DNA of 64,000 bases from Paenibacillus koleovorans NBRC 103111 (GCF_004000845.1 NZ_BIMA01000008.1:1-64000); one strand, 5' to 3'; shown: positions 28,605 through 37,063, numbered from the stretch's first letter. Notes: generated by a model from the letters alone, not told the origin. Numbers and translations: made by a program.

Positions 28605-29586
28605 ACTAATCATGATCGAAGGAATTCCGGGATCAGGGAAGTCCACAACCGCGCAGATGATCTCCCGAATGCTGAAGCGAAAAGGGATCAGCCACAAATG
28701 GTGGTACGAAGAGGAACGCGGGCATCCCATCTATGTTTATGAGGATAAGGAATCGATGCTGCGGATCGTCGATGATTTGGCTGGCGGCCGATATCGGCAA
28801 GTAGTGGAATTGGCGCTTCTGAGATGGAAGCAGTTTGTGGCGTCTGTTGAACGGTCTTCGGATGTGGTGATCGTGGATAGCTGTCTGTTCGGGTACTTGA
28901 CTTGGAGTCTATTTCCTCTAGATGTTGTATGGCCTGAGATTACCGAGTATGTCAGGGAGGTAGAAAGAATTCTCAAGCCCCTGAACCCCTGCGTCATATA
29001 CTTTTACCAAACCGAGCTCGAGGCTACACTTCGGAACATTTGTGAACGTAGAGGCGGCGGGACCGAGTCGAGTTTTATTCGAGCGGCTACGCAATGTGCA
29101 TATGGTCTATCTCGCGGGTTGTACGGGTTCGACGGAATGGTGACGTATTGGCAGGACTATCGCAAGTTGACGGATGAGCTATTCGGGAGTTTAGCATGCC
29201 AAAAGATTGCAATCGATAACTCCGATGGAAATTGGGATCAGTACGCTGCAACGATCGCGGAGTTCTTAGATATCGAGCAGGTTGCAGAGGTACCATGGAG
29301 GGAGGAGCATCCGTTGGAGCATCTAGTTGGATCGTATTTGGCCGAAGGCGAGGGGTGTCCCGATTGTCAAATATGCATCGAGGAGGGTTTTCTGATCGCG
29401 GATGGACTGCCTTATGTGTGGAGGAAAACCGTGTTACTCCCCGTGAGCCAGCATGTGTTCGATGTGCAGTCGTTGCCGTTCCAAGTTACGTTTGGGGACG
29501 AGGGGGATGGTCGGCTTCGGTTACATTTAGACGGGCCAGCATTGCTGGATGGGATGGTTGACTATCGGTTCACTAGACTTGACTGA
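28591..29586 (+). CDS. P-loop NTPase / kinase-like protein
   Basis: Predicted nucleotide-binding kinase-like protein, 331 residues, not assigned to a named family. Walker A GIPGSGKSTTAQMI is at residues about 10-23, and a Walker-B-like hydrophobic strand VVIVDSCLFGYL is near residue 88. The second half contains a CPDCQIC cluster and a beta-rich end (GDGRLRLHLDGPALLDG). The ATG at 28591 follows GGGGAG by seven bases. Similar proteins are annotated as hypothetical in Bacilli. It may phosphorylate a small molecule, as deduced from the fold only. Confidence 0.75.
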   Translation: MHETKLIMIEGIPGSGKSTTAQMISRMLKRKGISHKWWYEEERGHPIYVYEDKESMLRIVDDLAGGRYRQVVELALLRWKQFVASVERSSDVVIVDSCLFGYLTWSLFPLDVVWPEITEYVREVERILKPLNPCVIYFYQTELEATLRNICERRGGGTESSFIRAATQCAYGLSRGLYGFDGMVTYWQDYRKLTDELFGSLACQKIAIDNSDGNWDQYAATIAEFLDIEQVAEVPWREEHPLEHLVGSYLAEGEGCPDCQICIEEGFLIADGLPYVWRKTVLLPVSQHVFDVQSLPFQVTFGDEGDGRLRLHLDGPALLDGMVDYRFTRLD

Positions 29587-29597
29587 CGTAGGGGGTC

Positions 29598-29823
29598 CGT
29601 GTACAAGATTTATACATCTGAGGCTGTTTTGAGCGGAAATTGGCGGGCAGATGTATATGGATTGTACAACTGAGTCCGATTCGGGGGCTAATGGTAGGCC
29701 AGAAGTATAAGATCTATACACAAATGACGTCAAAGTTGGGGTCACATGTCGAATTCGAGTACATCTGGACGCGAAAAAGGCTGTTTTTGCCACTCAGTTG
29801 TACAAAGCATATACATCTGAAAT
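29598..29823. repeat. Intergenic mini-array, class 1, copy A (GTTGTACAA / TATACATCTGA units)
   Basis: The gap between the P-loop and GNAT genes holds five units with the consensus GTTGTACAA-N4-TATACATCTGA: 29598-29621 (forward), 29647-29674 (inverted), 29701-29726 (degenerate), 29757-29768 (half unit) and 29793-29820 (forward). The second and last units agree at about 24 of 28 bases after inversion. Spacers of about 25-30 bases share a GGCTGTTTTTG-like core. The same family occurs at 44356-44573. Confidence 0.85.
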
Positions 29824-29854
29824 CAGAGTAACAACAAATGGAGGCACAGAACAA

Positions 29855-30328
29855 ATGACCATCGAGGTAATCCCTCTGGAGGAATCGCATATTCCGGACG
29901 TTCGCTGCTTACTCGCTGGATACCTGAGTACCGCACCCGATGGAGTGGAGGAGCTGGAGCCACCGTCGACCGAACAACTGGAGCAGTGCGAATACAACAT
30001 TAGGAAGCTGCTTCAGGATCGTTCGGCTTTTTGTTATGTTGCCTGGAAAGGTGAACTTGCGTTAGGCTTTATCGTACATTCCTGGAGTTTCTCGATCAGC
30101 AAAGGCGGTTCTGTCCTGCGAGTTGATGCGCTCTACTGCTCGCCTAAGCATAGAAGGCAAGGGGTGGGGAGAACATTGATGCAGCATGCTCTCCAAGTAG
30201 CGAAATCGAACGACGCGGTGCGGATGCAGCTTGAAACGGACGATGACAACACACAAGCTCGCGCTTTGTACCAGCAGTTCGGGTTTGAACCAATCACCGG
30301 CAAAGGTGTGTATATGGCGTTTCTGTAG
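29855..30328 (+). CDS. GNAT family N-acetyltransferase
   Basis: Acetyltransferase of 157 residues with motif A YCSPKHRRQGVGRTLMQHAL (R-R-x-G-V-G) near residues 92-111 and the end ARALYQQFGFEPITGKGVYM. The ATG at 29855 follows GGAGG by 10 bases. An earlier in-frame ATG lies inside the repeat array and is rejected. It is followed at 22 bases by a Nudix gene, so the two are probably cotranscribed. Confidence 0.87.
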   Translation: MTIEVIPLEESHIPDVRCLLAGYLSTAPDGVEELEPPSTEQLEQCEYNIRKLLQDRSAFCYVAWKGELALGFIVHSWSFSISKGGSVLRVDALYCSPKHRRQGVGRTLMQHALQVAKSNDAVRMQLETDDDNTQARALYQQFGFEPITGKGVYMAFL

Positions 30329-30350
30329 CAGGCAATGGGAGGAGAGTCAA

Positions 30351-30755
30351 ATGGCGTTTAATGATATGTTTCGATTCGGAGCCCATGCGATTGTATTTAA
30401 CGCGGACGGCGATGTCCTGATGCTGAAGAAGACGTATGGAGACAAGGGGTGGAGCTTCCCTGGCGGCAGCGTGAACCCCGGCGAGACGATCCATCAGGCC
30501 TTGTACAGGGAATGTCGGGAAGAGATTGGCGTAGATATTCAGAATGTGGTGCTGACCGGGTTCTACTATCACAGCAAAATCAATGCGCAGGTTGGGATAT
30601 TTCGCAGCTCCATCCCGGCAGATGCGCCGATCACGCTAAGCTCGGAGCACTCCGAATACAAATGGATACCGCTGTCCGAGATGGCTGAATCGCATCGTAT
30701 CCGAGCTATGGATGCATCAGCATTCCAGGGCGAAGTAGCGAGTCGCGTGTTTTAG
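30351..30755 (+). CDS. Nudix hydrolase
   Basis: Pyrophosphohydrolase of the Nudix superfamily, 134 residues. The Nudix box is complete, starting at GSVNPGE and ending at RECREEIGV (G-x5-E-x7-R-E-U-x-E-E-x-G-U). The ATG has GGGAGGAG upstream. It acts on an unidentified nucleoside-diphosphate-linked compound. Confidence 0.9.
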   Translation: MAFNDMFRFGAHAIVFNADGDVLMLKKTYGDKGWSFPGGSVNPGETIHQALYRECREEIGVDIQNVVLTGFYYHSKINAQVGIFRSSIPADAPITLSSEHSEYKWIPLSEMAESHRIRAMDASAFQGEVASRVF

Positions 30756-30799
30756 AAGGAAGCACCGGAGCCATTCCGTTTGATTAATTAACGACGACA

Positions 30800-30870
30800 A
30801 AAATAAGGTGACCCATAACGCTATCATTCGCGAAACACGGGGATAGGGGGAAATAAGGTGATCCCGTAAG
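30800..30870. repeat. Class 2 intergenic repeat pair, copy A (AAATAAGGTGA units)
   Basis: Two direct copies of a unit close to AAATAAGGTGATCCCATAACG lie at 30800-30824 and 30851-30870, separated by a spacer TTCGCGAAACACGGGGATAG. The same unit and a closely similar spacer recur at 36035-36109 with the first unit inverted. Confidence 0.75.
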
Positions 30871-30945
30871 ATCCCGAAACGTGATTCTCGCAGGCTCCCC
30901 AGCGACCGGTGTCAACAACTCTTCTCGACGGCTCAAAGCACTCCG

Positions 30946-31695
30946 TTATGTCGATGTTTGGCTTGCTTTAGACGTTAGCCGGTAGGCGGCGGGGGTCATC
31001 TGCATGGACTTGCGGAACACGCGCGAAAAAGTCTGGAACGAGCCGAACCCGGCCTCCAGCGAGACGGCGGTAACAGGCAAGTCTGTAGCCAGCAATAAAC
31101 TGCAAGCATGACGCAAGCGCAGATCGTGGATGAAATCGAGGAAAGTAATACCCAACTGCTTCTTGATCCGTTCGCTCAAATAGGTGGAGTGGAAATGGAA
31201 ACGTTCGGCCAGGTCGGTAAGGGCGATCGGTTCTCGGTAATGCTGCTGGATGTAGGCGATAACGGGCCAGACACTGCGTTCTTTTGTGGACGGGTTAAGG
31301 CTCGGGCGGAGCTCTGGCGTTACTTCGGCGAGGCTGCGGTCCAGCAGCACAAGCACCTCCAGCATCTGTGTCTTGAGCAGCAGGTGACGCCAGACGTTGG
31401 AGTCGTTGTACTCAGCCCACATGGAGTCGAATAATTGCTTGACCCGGTCGAAGGAATCGCCGGTCAGCAACGTGTACGGAACCGGCCGGGACGCGAGCCG
31501 ATCGAGCAGCGCCTGGGACCCCCAATCCGCTTCGTACGGGTGGAAGAGCAGCTTCATGTCAAAGTTGCAGATGTAAACCAGCATGCCCTCAGGTCCCACA
31601 TAGTCAAGCTCATGCACCTGACTCGGGAGCAGGAACGTAATCGAGCCAGCGATACGTATGAAAGCGATGCAGGCAGCATTCGAGCAACTTGATTT
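30946..31695 (-). pseudogene. AraC family regulator, 5'-truncated
   Basis: The C-terminal AraC helix-turn-helix domain is complete (IALTDLAERFHFHSTYLSERIKKQLG; VTAVSLEAGFGSFQTFSRVFRKSMQMTPAAYR). The frame extends upstream past a GTG at 31617 through AGSITFLLPSQVHELDYVGPE, which is the middle of the usual cupin sensor domain, and then meets a stop at 31696-31698. About 60 N-terminal residues of a normal family member are absent, and no ATG or ribosome site is present in the open segment. The 5' end abuts and overlaps the sialidase start in antisense. A short protein from the GTG (223 residues) remains possible. Confidence 0.65.
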
Positions 31696-32794
31696 TCACC
31701 GGTCAGGAGACAATGGGTATCATGTATTTCGGATTCCGGGTTTGATCACAACCCGACAAGGCACGGTCATGGCCTGGTACGATGCGCGCAAGGGCAGAGG
31801 CGGCGATTGGGATCCGATCGACATTCTCATGCGGAGAAGCTTGGACAATGGGGCGACCTGGGAGGAGGCGCGACTGCTCGTCGGGCATAATCAGTTCGGT
31901 GTTATGCAGCCGATCAACAACTTGATCCTGATCAGCGATGCGCATACGGGGGAAATCCACGTGTTATTTTGCGTGAATTACGAGACGCTTTACTACATGA
32001 AATCCGCCGATGAAGGGCTGACCTTCACCGAGGCGGTGAACATCACCACCGTGATGGAAGGCTTCCGGTCCGAGTACGATTGGCGCGTTATTGCGACGGG
32101 ACCGGGGCACGGGCTCCAGCATTCGAACGGCCGGCTGATCGTCCCGGTCTGGATGTCGACGGGGGAAGGACAGGAGTTCCAGGATCCTACTAAGAAAGGA
32201 CATCGGCCTTCCGACTTGTCGGTCATTTACAGCGACGATCACGGACAGACTTGGGAGAGAGGAGATTTCGTCGCCCGAACCAGGGACGGATACCTCCATC
32301 CGAACGAGACCGTGGCGGTCGAGCTGTCGGACGGGCGGGTGCTGTTCAATATCCGCACGGAGCAGGATACATACCGGCGGTTGATCTCAATCAGCCCGGA
32401 TGGAGCGCGCGATTGGGGCACGCCTTATTATGACGAAGCGCTCGAGGAGCCGATCTGCTTCGGCTCGATACTTCGGCTGCCGCCGGGTGAAACGGGAGGG
32501 ACGCAGCCGATCTTGTTCGTCAATCCTTCGGATCTCTCCAGGCCGGCGAGCGTCTGGAAAATCAGCGACCGGCTGTCCGTACAAACGTACCAACGGCGCG
32601 GATTGACGCTGAAGGTCAGCTTCGATGATTGCCGCACTTGGACGGTCCGTAAAACGATCTGGCTCGAAGGCGCGCAATATTCGGACTTGACGCTAGCGTC
32701 GGATGGATCGATACTTTGCCTGTACGAGCGCGGCGACGCGACCGGCTGGTACTTGACGTTGGCTCGTTTCAACCGGGAGTGGATGTTGGAATAA
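31658..32794 (+). CDS. Sialidase (neuraminidase) family protein
   Basis: Six-bladed propeller glycosidase-like protein, 378 residues, no signal peptide. The N-terminal Arg motif is FRIPGL (about residue 24), and there are three Asp boxes: SLDNGATWEEA, YSDDHGQTWERG and SFDDCRTWTV. A Glu/Tyr-containing central region (HPNETVAVELSDGRVLFNIRTEQ) fits the family. Without a secretion signal it would act inside the cell on imported oligosaccharides, or it may act on another glycoside. The ATG has no visible ribosome site and lies over the broken end of the AraC gene, so the start is uncertain. Confidence 0.8.
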   Translation: MKAMQAAFEQLDFHRSGDNGYHVFRIPGLITTRQGTVMAWYDARKGRGGDWDPIDILMRRSLDNGATWEEARLLVGHNQFGVMQPINNLILISDAHTGEIHVLFCVNYETLYYMKSADEGLTFTEAVNITTVMEGFRSEYDWRVIATGPGHGLQHSNGRLIVPVWMSTGEGQEFQDPTKKGHRPSDLSVIYSDDHGQTWERGDFVARTRDGYLHPNETVAVELSDGRVLFNIRTEQDTYRRLISISPDGARDWGTPYYDEALEEPICFGSILRLPPGETGGTQPILFVNPSDLSRPASVWKISDRLSVQTYQRRGLTLKVSFDDCRTWTVRKTIWLEGAQYSDLTLASDGSILCLYERGDATGWYLTLARFNREWMLE

Positions 32795-32807
32795 GTTTAT
32801 AAATAAA

Positions 32808-32833
32808 TGTAACCTTTTCGCCGGAGGAACGTC
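32808..32833 (+). promoter_or_regulatory. ECF-type promoter upstream of the sigma factor gene
   Basis: -35 TGTAACC at 32808-32814 (AAC core) and -10 CGTC at 32830-32833, with 16 bases between AAC and CGTC. This is the architecture of Bacillus extracytoplasmic-function promoters and suggests autoregulation. Confidence 0.6.
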
Positions 32834-32857
32834 TTCTTCCATGAAGGATGTGAGCGT

Positions 32858-33421
32858 GTGGATTTTTCCTACCTAGGCACGTTGTCCGAGGGTCATGACA
32901 AAAACCGGATTCTGCAGGACTTGATGGAGGCGCACGGCAGCGATGTGTGGAATTTCGCCTTCTCGCTCACGAGACAAACCGTCATGGCGGACGACATTCG
33001 GCAGGATGTGTTCCTTAAAGCGTTTCGGAAGCTGGAGACGTTTCGCGGCGAGAGCTCGGTGAAAAACTGGCTGCTATCGATTACTCGTCACACGGCTGCT
33101 GACTATCAACGCAAAGCATTTCTGCGGAGAGTGACGCTAGTCGGCTTCGTCCGATCGCAGGAGCAGGCTCCTTCGGCGGAAGCTTCCTTTTGGCAAGAGG
33201 AGAGCATGAGTGAGGTATGGAAGGCCGTGCTGAAGCTGCCGGTAAAACTGCGGGAGGTGCTGGTGCTCTACGCGCATCATCAGTTGGCGATTGCAGAGAT
33301 TGCCGGGCTGCTGCAGCTCTCCGAATCGGCGGTCAAAGTCAGGCTTCACCGGGCGAGGAAGAAGGTTAATGCCGTGTTTCACGAAGAGGAGGGCGATCGA
33401 GATGGCAAAGCGTGGGTTTAA
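32858..33421 (+). CDS. ECF RNA polymerase sigma factor
   Basis: Group 4 sigma factor, 187 residues. Region 2 is seen in WNFAFSLTRQTVMADDIRQDVFLKAFRKLETFRGESSVKNWLLSITRH (key motif DDIRQDVFLKAF), and region 4 in LPVKLREVLVLYAHHQLAIAEIAGLL and LSESAVKVRLHRARKKV. The GTG at 32858 has AAGGATG upstream. It overlaps its anti-sigma partner by 20 bases. Confidence 0.92.
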   Translation: MDFSYLGTLSEGHDKNRILQDLMEAHGSDVWNFAFSLTRQTVMADDIRQDVFLKAFRKLETFRGESSVKNWLLSITRHTAADYQRKAFLRRVTLVGFVRSQEQAPSAEASFWQEESMSEVWKAVLKLPVKLREVLVLYAHHQLAIAEIAGLLQLSESAVKVRLHRARKKVNAVFHEEEGDRDGKAWV

Positions 33422-34049
33422 ATGGGAGGAAAAGTTGGTCGGATCGCCTTTTCCCCTGGATGTGAGCCGATCGGATTGGATGGGGCAGGTGAGAGCGAGG
33501 GTAGCTGGGAAGCATGAAGTCGGTGCCTGGCGTCGTTTGGTTCCTTGGGCGGGAAGTGTTGCGCTTGTAGTCGGGTTGGTTATGGTTGGATGGCTGGCAT
33601 GGAGCGGAGGCCCGCAATCAAAAGTTTCCGATAATTCGAAGGCGCAGCAATCTCAACCTTTGTTGACGACGGAGGAGCAGGAGATTTATAGCGTGTTTAA
33701 GCGAGATTTGAATGAAGAGCACCTGAGGGGATTGGATCCGATTAGTATCGCCAAGCTATATGTTCAGGCGAGGATCTATGGCGATGATGATGTGGTGTAC
33801 GGGCTTTACACGGATCGCGAAGGGCATGTTCAGTGGTCGAAAGAGGAGCAAGCCCAGGTTCCGAAGACGGAGACGCTGGGCCAAATTCGGGCCATCTATC
33901 GCAACATAGAGAATGGAACGTTTGTTCAGATGAGCGATTATGAAGGTTATATTGAGTATAAGCGCCCTGGGGAGGCACATAGTTCTGGCTTCCAGATGAT
34001 CAAAGACGAGGACGGCATCTGGAACGTTGCCTTCATGCCGATTCAATAA
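33402..34049 (+). CDS. Putative membrane anti-sigma factor
   Basis: Cotranscribed partner of the ECF sigma factor, 215 residues. The cytoplasmic N-terminal 45 residues are followed by one membrane helix (WAGSVALVVGLVMVGWLAW, about residues 49-67) and an extracytoplasmic domain (TTEEQEIYSVFKRDL to the end) of unknown fold. There is no zinc-binding HxxxCxxC motif, so it is not a ZAS-type anti-sigma. The ATG at 33402 follows GAGGAGG and overlaps the sigma gene. The assignment rests on position and topology. Confidence 0.75.
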   Translation: MAKRGFKWEEKLVGSPFPLDVSRSDWMGQVRARVAGKHEVGAWRRLVPWAGSVALVVGLVMVGWLAWSGGPQSKVSDNSKAQQSQPLLTTEEQEIYSVFKRDLNEEHLRGLDPISIAKLYVQARIYGDDDVVYGLYTDREGHVQWSKEEQAQVPKTETLGQIRAIYRNIENGTFVQMSDYEGYIEYKRPGEAHSSGFQMIKDEDGIWNVAFMPIQ

Positions 34050-34052
34050 AGT

Positions 34053-34090
34053 AAGCGGAGCTGCGCGGGTGAATGGCGGCTCCGTTTGCT
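34053..34090 (+). terminator. Terminator after the sigma/anti-sigma operon
   Basis: CGGAGC and GCTCCG arms around a loop, followed by TTTGCTTTATT; a moderate stem between convergent genes. Confidence 0.5.
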
Positions 34091-34093
34091 TTA

Positions 34094-34867
34094 TTAGGAG
34101 ACGATTGTATATTTAGGCTTTACTTTATCGAAGTATGGATTTTCTCCGCATACCATGAGGCCCATGCCCCAATCGAAATGCACGTTCTCCGTCGGGAAGT
34201 CGTCCGCGCTGCGATACTGGAACAGCACATTACGGCGGGTCCGTTCGCTGCGGTTCGGCGGGGAGCCGTGAACGGTCAAGTAGTTGAAGAACAGCACGTC
34301 GCCGGCGGACGCAGGACAAGCGAGGCCTGCAGAGATCGGATACTGTTTGGCGTCCAAGTAATGTTTACCGACATGCGGCAGTGAGCTTTTGTGCGAGCCG
34401 GGGATGACGTGGAGACAGCCGTTATCAAAGTCGGCATCGTCCAGGTGGACGCTTGCCGCCAGCATCGTATGCTTCTCGTGCGGGAAGTAGGGATGATCTT
34501 GATGCATCGGGAAAGCGGCCCCGTTCTCTGGTGGCTTGACGAGCATTTTGGAATGGTGCAACTGCACGTTAGGACCGATCAGCTGGGATAGCACGGCGGT
34601 CATGTTGAGATGGGACAGTGCTTGAAGGAAGACGGCGTCGTGATAGTGTACGTCGTGGAAGCCTTTCAGAACGAGCTTCTTCAGCTCCTCCGGCGGCAGG
34701 TAGTCGCCTTGCCAAGCGTGATTGGCATCTTGTTTCGCCGCTGCGGCGCGTTGAATGATGCGATCGACCGACGTCCGCATAGCCGCCACTTCGTCTTCGT
34801 TGAAAACCCCCCGTACGAGCAAGTACCCATTTTCCTTGTAAAATTTGACGTCTTGTGGTTTGATCAT
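34094..34867 (-). CDS. Phytanoyl-CoA dioxygenase (PhyH) family oxygenase
   Basis: Second PhyH-type Fe(II)/2-oxoglutarate oxygenase, 257 residues, only distantly like the one at 20471. Iron ligands are in FPMHQDHPYFPH (His-x-Asp) and LTVHGSPPNRS, with RTRRNVLFQYRSAD giving the 2-oxoglutarate Arg. LDDADFDNGCLHVIPGSHK is typical. The ATG at 34867 follows AGGAGG; longer in-frame extensions cross the divergent promoter. It is divergently paired with an AraC regulator. Confidence 0.88.
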   Translation of the reverse strand: MIKPQDVKFYKENGYLLVRGVFNEDEVAAMRTSVDRIIQRAAAAKQDANHAWQGDYLPPEELKKLVLKGFHDVHYHDAVFLQALSHLNMTAVLSQLIGPNVQLHHSKMLVKPPENGAAFPMHQDHPYFPHEKHTMLAASVHLDDADFDNGCLHVIPGSHKSSLPHVGKHYLDAKQYPISAGLACPASAGDVLFFNYLTVHGSPPNRSERTRRNVLFQYRSADDFPTENVHFDWGMGLMVCGENPYFDKVKPKYTIVS

Positions 34868-34973
34868 GGTAACAGCCTCCTGTGGGTGTGAGCTTATATG
34901 CCTTTCATTATGCGCTCTTTCACCATTTCTGTATTTGGAGGCAGATGCCAAGTTTTTGTCGTTTGACGCCATA

Positions 34974-35951
34974 ATGGTATTGGTGGAGGGGATTAAGACG
35001 TACAACTGGAAAGAGAGCCAGCATCGACTGAACCAGTATGCCGCTCGGCCGAGGACGGGGTTAGGCGCGTTATATGAAGTGATGTATTGGGGAGCCACTC
35101 CTATTCATCGAACGAATATGCCGCATAAGCATTCGTTTTGCGAGATCTGTTATGTGCTGGGAGGCGAGGGCGAGTATTGGGATGGCGGAGTTCTGTTTCC
35201 GTTGCGACCGGGCGTGTTGTTCTGCTCCCGTCCGGGGCAGCAGCACCAGATCGTCAACGATCCCGGCATGCAGCTGCTATACGTGGCATTCGAGCTGGAT
35301 GAGGAGCGCAGCTCCGAGAGCGCCAAGGAATCGTACAAGCAGTTGGCGGAGACGGAGTCGATCTGGGTCGAGGACGGCGACGAGCTGCCGACGGCGCTGC
35401 TGTGGCGGGCGCTGCTAGTGCCGGACCTTCAACAACAGCAGCAGCCGTTGAAGCCGGCTGGTGGCGGTGGCGCCATGTCGCTGCCTGAGGCGATGCTGCC
35501 GGATGCTGCGGGGCTGCTGCTGCAGTCGTTCGAGAGGCTGTTCTTGTCCCGCGAGGCGGGGGCGGAGCGCGAGTCGGCTGTTGACGGCAAGCGGCGTGGA
35601 GGGAGGCAGGGGGCGACCGCCGCTTCCGCGCTGCTGCTTAAGCAGGCGAAGCGGTTCATCGCGGACAACATGGCCGACGACGACTTGTCGCTTCGCCAAG
35701 TGGCCGCGCACCTGAACATCTCGCAGCGCCACCTGTCCCGGCTGTTCTCAGCCGGCGGCGTGCGCGAGTCGTTCACGGACTACGTGCGGCTGCAGCGGGT
35801 GCGCCGTGCGGCCGAGCTGCTGCGGCAGTCCGACCTCTCGATCAAGGCGATCGCGGATGCGACCGGCTTCGGCTCCGTGCATTATTTCACGCGCACCTTC
35901 GGGGAGCTGATGCACGAGTCGCCGGCCCGGTTTCGGGAGAGCGGGAGGTGA
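34974..35951 (+). CDS. AraC family transcriptional regulator
   Basis: Regulator of 325 residues with a cupin sensor (MPHKHSFCEICYVLGGEGEYW; PLRPGVLFCSRPGQQHQIV) and a C-terminal helix-turn-helix pair (LSLRQVAAHLNISQRHLSRLFS; SIKAIADATGFGSVHYFTRTFGELMHESPARFR). The two domains are joined by a long low-complexity linker with LQQQQQPLKPAGGGGA. The start is uncertain: the ATG at 34974 is the first that leaves the divergent promoter region free but has no clear ribosome site. It probably controls the PhyH gene opposite. Confidence 0.85.
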   Translation: MVLVEGIKTYNWKESQHRLNQYAARPRTGLGALYEVMYWGATPIHRTNMPHKHSFCEICYVLGGEGEYWDGGVLFPLRPGVLFCSRPGQQHQIVNDPGMQLLYVAFELDEERSSESAKESYKQLAETESIWVEDGDELPTALLWRALLVPDLQQQQQPLKPAGGGGAMSLPEAMLPDAAGLLLQSFERLFLSREAGAERESAVDGKRRGGRQGATAASALLLKQAKRFIADNMADDDLSLRQVAAHLNISQRHLSRLFSAGGVRESFTDYVRLQRVRRAAELLRQSDLSIKAIADATGFGSVHYFTRTFGELMHESPARFRESGR

Positions 35952-36034
35952 TGGGGCGGGCGTCGGTTTATGGTTTGATTTGGTCGATATATACCGAAGA
36001 ATTGCTGCTGTCCCAGGCTACCTGTTTGCCTGCC

Positions 36035-36109
36035 AATAGCGTTATGCCATCAATTTATTTTCGGCGAAACGAGGGGAAACGGGAAACAAGGTGATGCCGT
36101 AGCGTTATT
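36035..36109. repeat. Class 2 intergenic repeat pair, copy B (inverted arrangement)
   Basis: One unit is inverted at 36035-36061 and one direct at 36084-36109, separated by CGGCGAAACGAGGGGAAACG. The arms AATAGCGTTATGCCATCA and TGATGCCGTAGCGTTATT can pair at 17 of 18 positions as RNA (three G-U pairs, one mismatch) and are followed by TTTTT, so this copy could also end transcription of the AraC gene. Confidence 0.75.
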
Positions 36110-36148
36110 TTTTTGCAGCGGCTGACTGGGACCTGGGCGAGACCCGAT

Positions 36149-37063
36149 TCAATACGTCCACCAACACTCCTCCGGCTTTTTGTCCGGTAAAAATTTCACG
36201 AATGTGGTCAATCGCAGCTGGTGCATGTCCGTCCGGTCGCGATACTGGATGCGGCAGCAGAGAACGGACTCGATGTACTGAGTCCGAGTCGACTCGTCGA
36301 CCTGGGTATGCAGCGGCCGGACAAGCCGAAGAAACGCGGCCCGCTCTTCCTCGGAGATGCCGTCCTCCACGACCGCCACAGGTTTATTGCGCATGGATCG
36401 GAAATGAAGCCCGACAACAAGGCCGAACCGAGGCTCGGTCCTATACCCGAGAATGACGGCATCGATCGTCTTCGTGTTCTTGATCTTGATCCAGTCTTCG
36501 GATCGGCGATCAAGCCGATACACGGAGTCGAGCCGTTTGGCGACGATGCCCTCCATCTCTTGGGCAACCGAGAGCGTATGGAGCGCAAGCCCTTGTCCGC
36601 GTGCGAACATCGTCGGCATCAGGAACCGGGAAGGCTCGATGAGTTGGGCGAGCCGCTCTTTCCGACTATGCAGAGGCTCGTTCAAACGCTCGTCCCCCGA
36701 GTACAACACATCCAACACCACGAACGTAGCGTGATGCCGGCCGGCAGCCGCATCAATCTTCCATTGCTTCTGCAGCCGCAGCCGCTGGGCGAAATCGTCA
36801 AAGACGGCGCGACCGTCACGCAGGCAAATGCCCTCGCAGTCCAATACCGCTTGGCGCTCATGAATCGAAACGCCAACCTCCCGAAGCTCCGGGAACTGCC
36901 AGGTAACCGATTGTCCGAAGCGAGTATAGGCTTCCAATCTCGCCCCATCCTTATGAAGCAAGATACGTCCTCCATCCCATTTCGGCTCGAATAAAAACCG
37001 GTCATCGTCGAACGCCTGCCTCCCCATCACGGGCAGCATCGGTTTCAATGGCGTGAATAGCAA
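36149..37063 (-). CDS. ATP-dependent DNA ligase
   Basis: Covalent nucleotidyltransferase, 304 residues. The adenylated Lys is in FEPKWDGGR, motif III in VLDCEGICL, motif IV in EGIVAKRLDSVYR and motif V in WIKIKN, followed by a short OB-fold. Size and motifs fit LigC/LigD-ligase-domain proteins of bacterial end-joining or repair. No ku gene is in the window. The TTG at 37063 is chosen because GGAGGAGG lies nine bases upstream; a longer frame would read through the ribosome site. Confidence 0.88.
   Translation of the reverse strand: MLFTPLKPMLPVMGRQAFDDDRFLFEPKWDGGRILLHKDGARLEAYTRFGQSVTWQFPELREVGVSIHERQAVLDCEGICLRDGRAVFDDFAQRLRLQKQWKIDAAAGRHHATFVVLDVLYSGDERLNEPLHSRKERLAQLIEPSRFLMPTMFARGQGLALHTLSVAQEMEGIVAKRLDSVYRLDRRSEDWIKIKNTKTIDAVILGYRTEPRFGLVVGLHFRSMRNKPVAVVEDGISEEERAAFLRLVRPLHTQVDESTRTQYIESVLCCRIQYRDRTDMHQLRLTTFVKFLPDKKPEECWWTY

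Noticed and set aside
29598-29823. CRISPR array
   Set aside because: Units are degenerate, change orientation and have related spacers; no cas genes in the window.
29798-29854. Upstream ATG for the GNAT gene inside the repeat array
   Set aside because: The added residues are encoded by repeat units, and no ribosome site is present; the ATG at 29855 has GGAGG.
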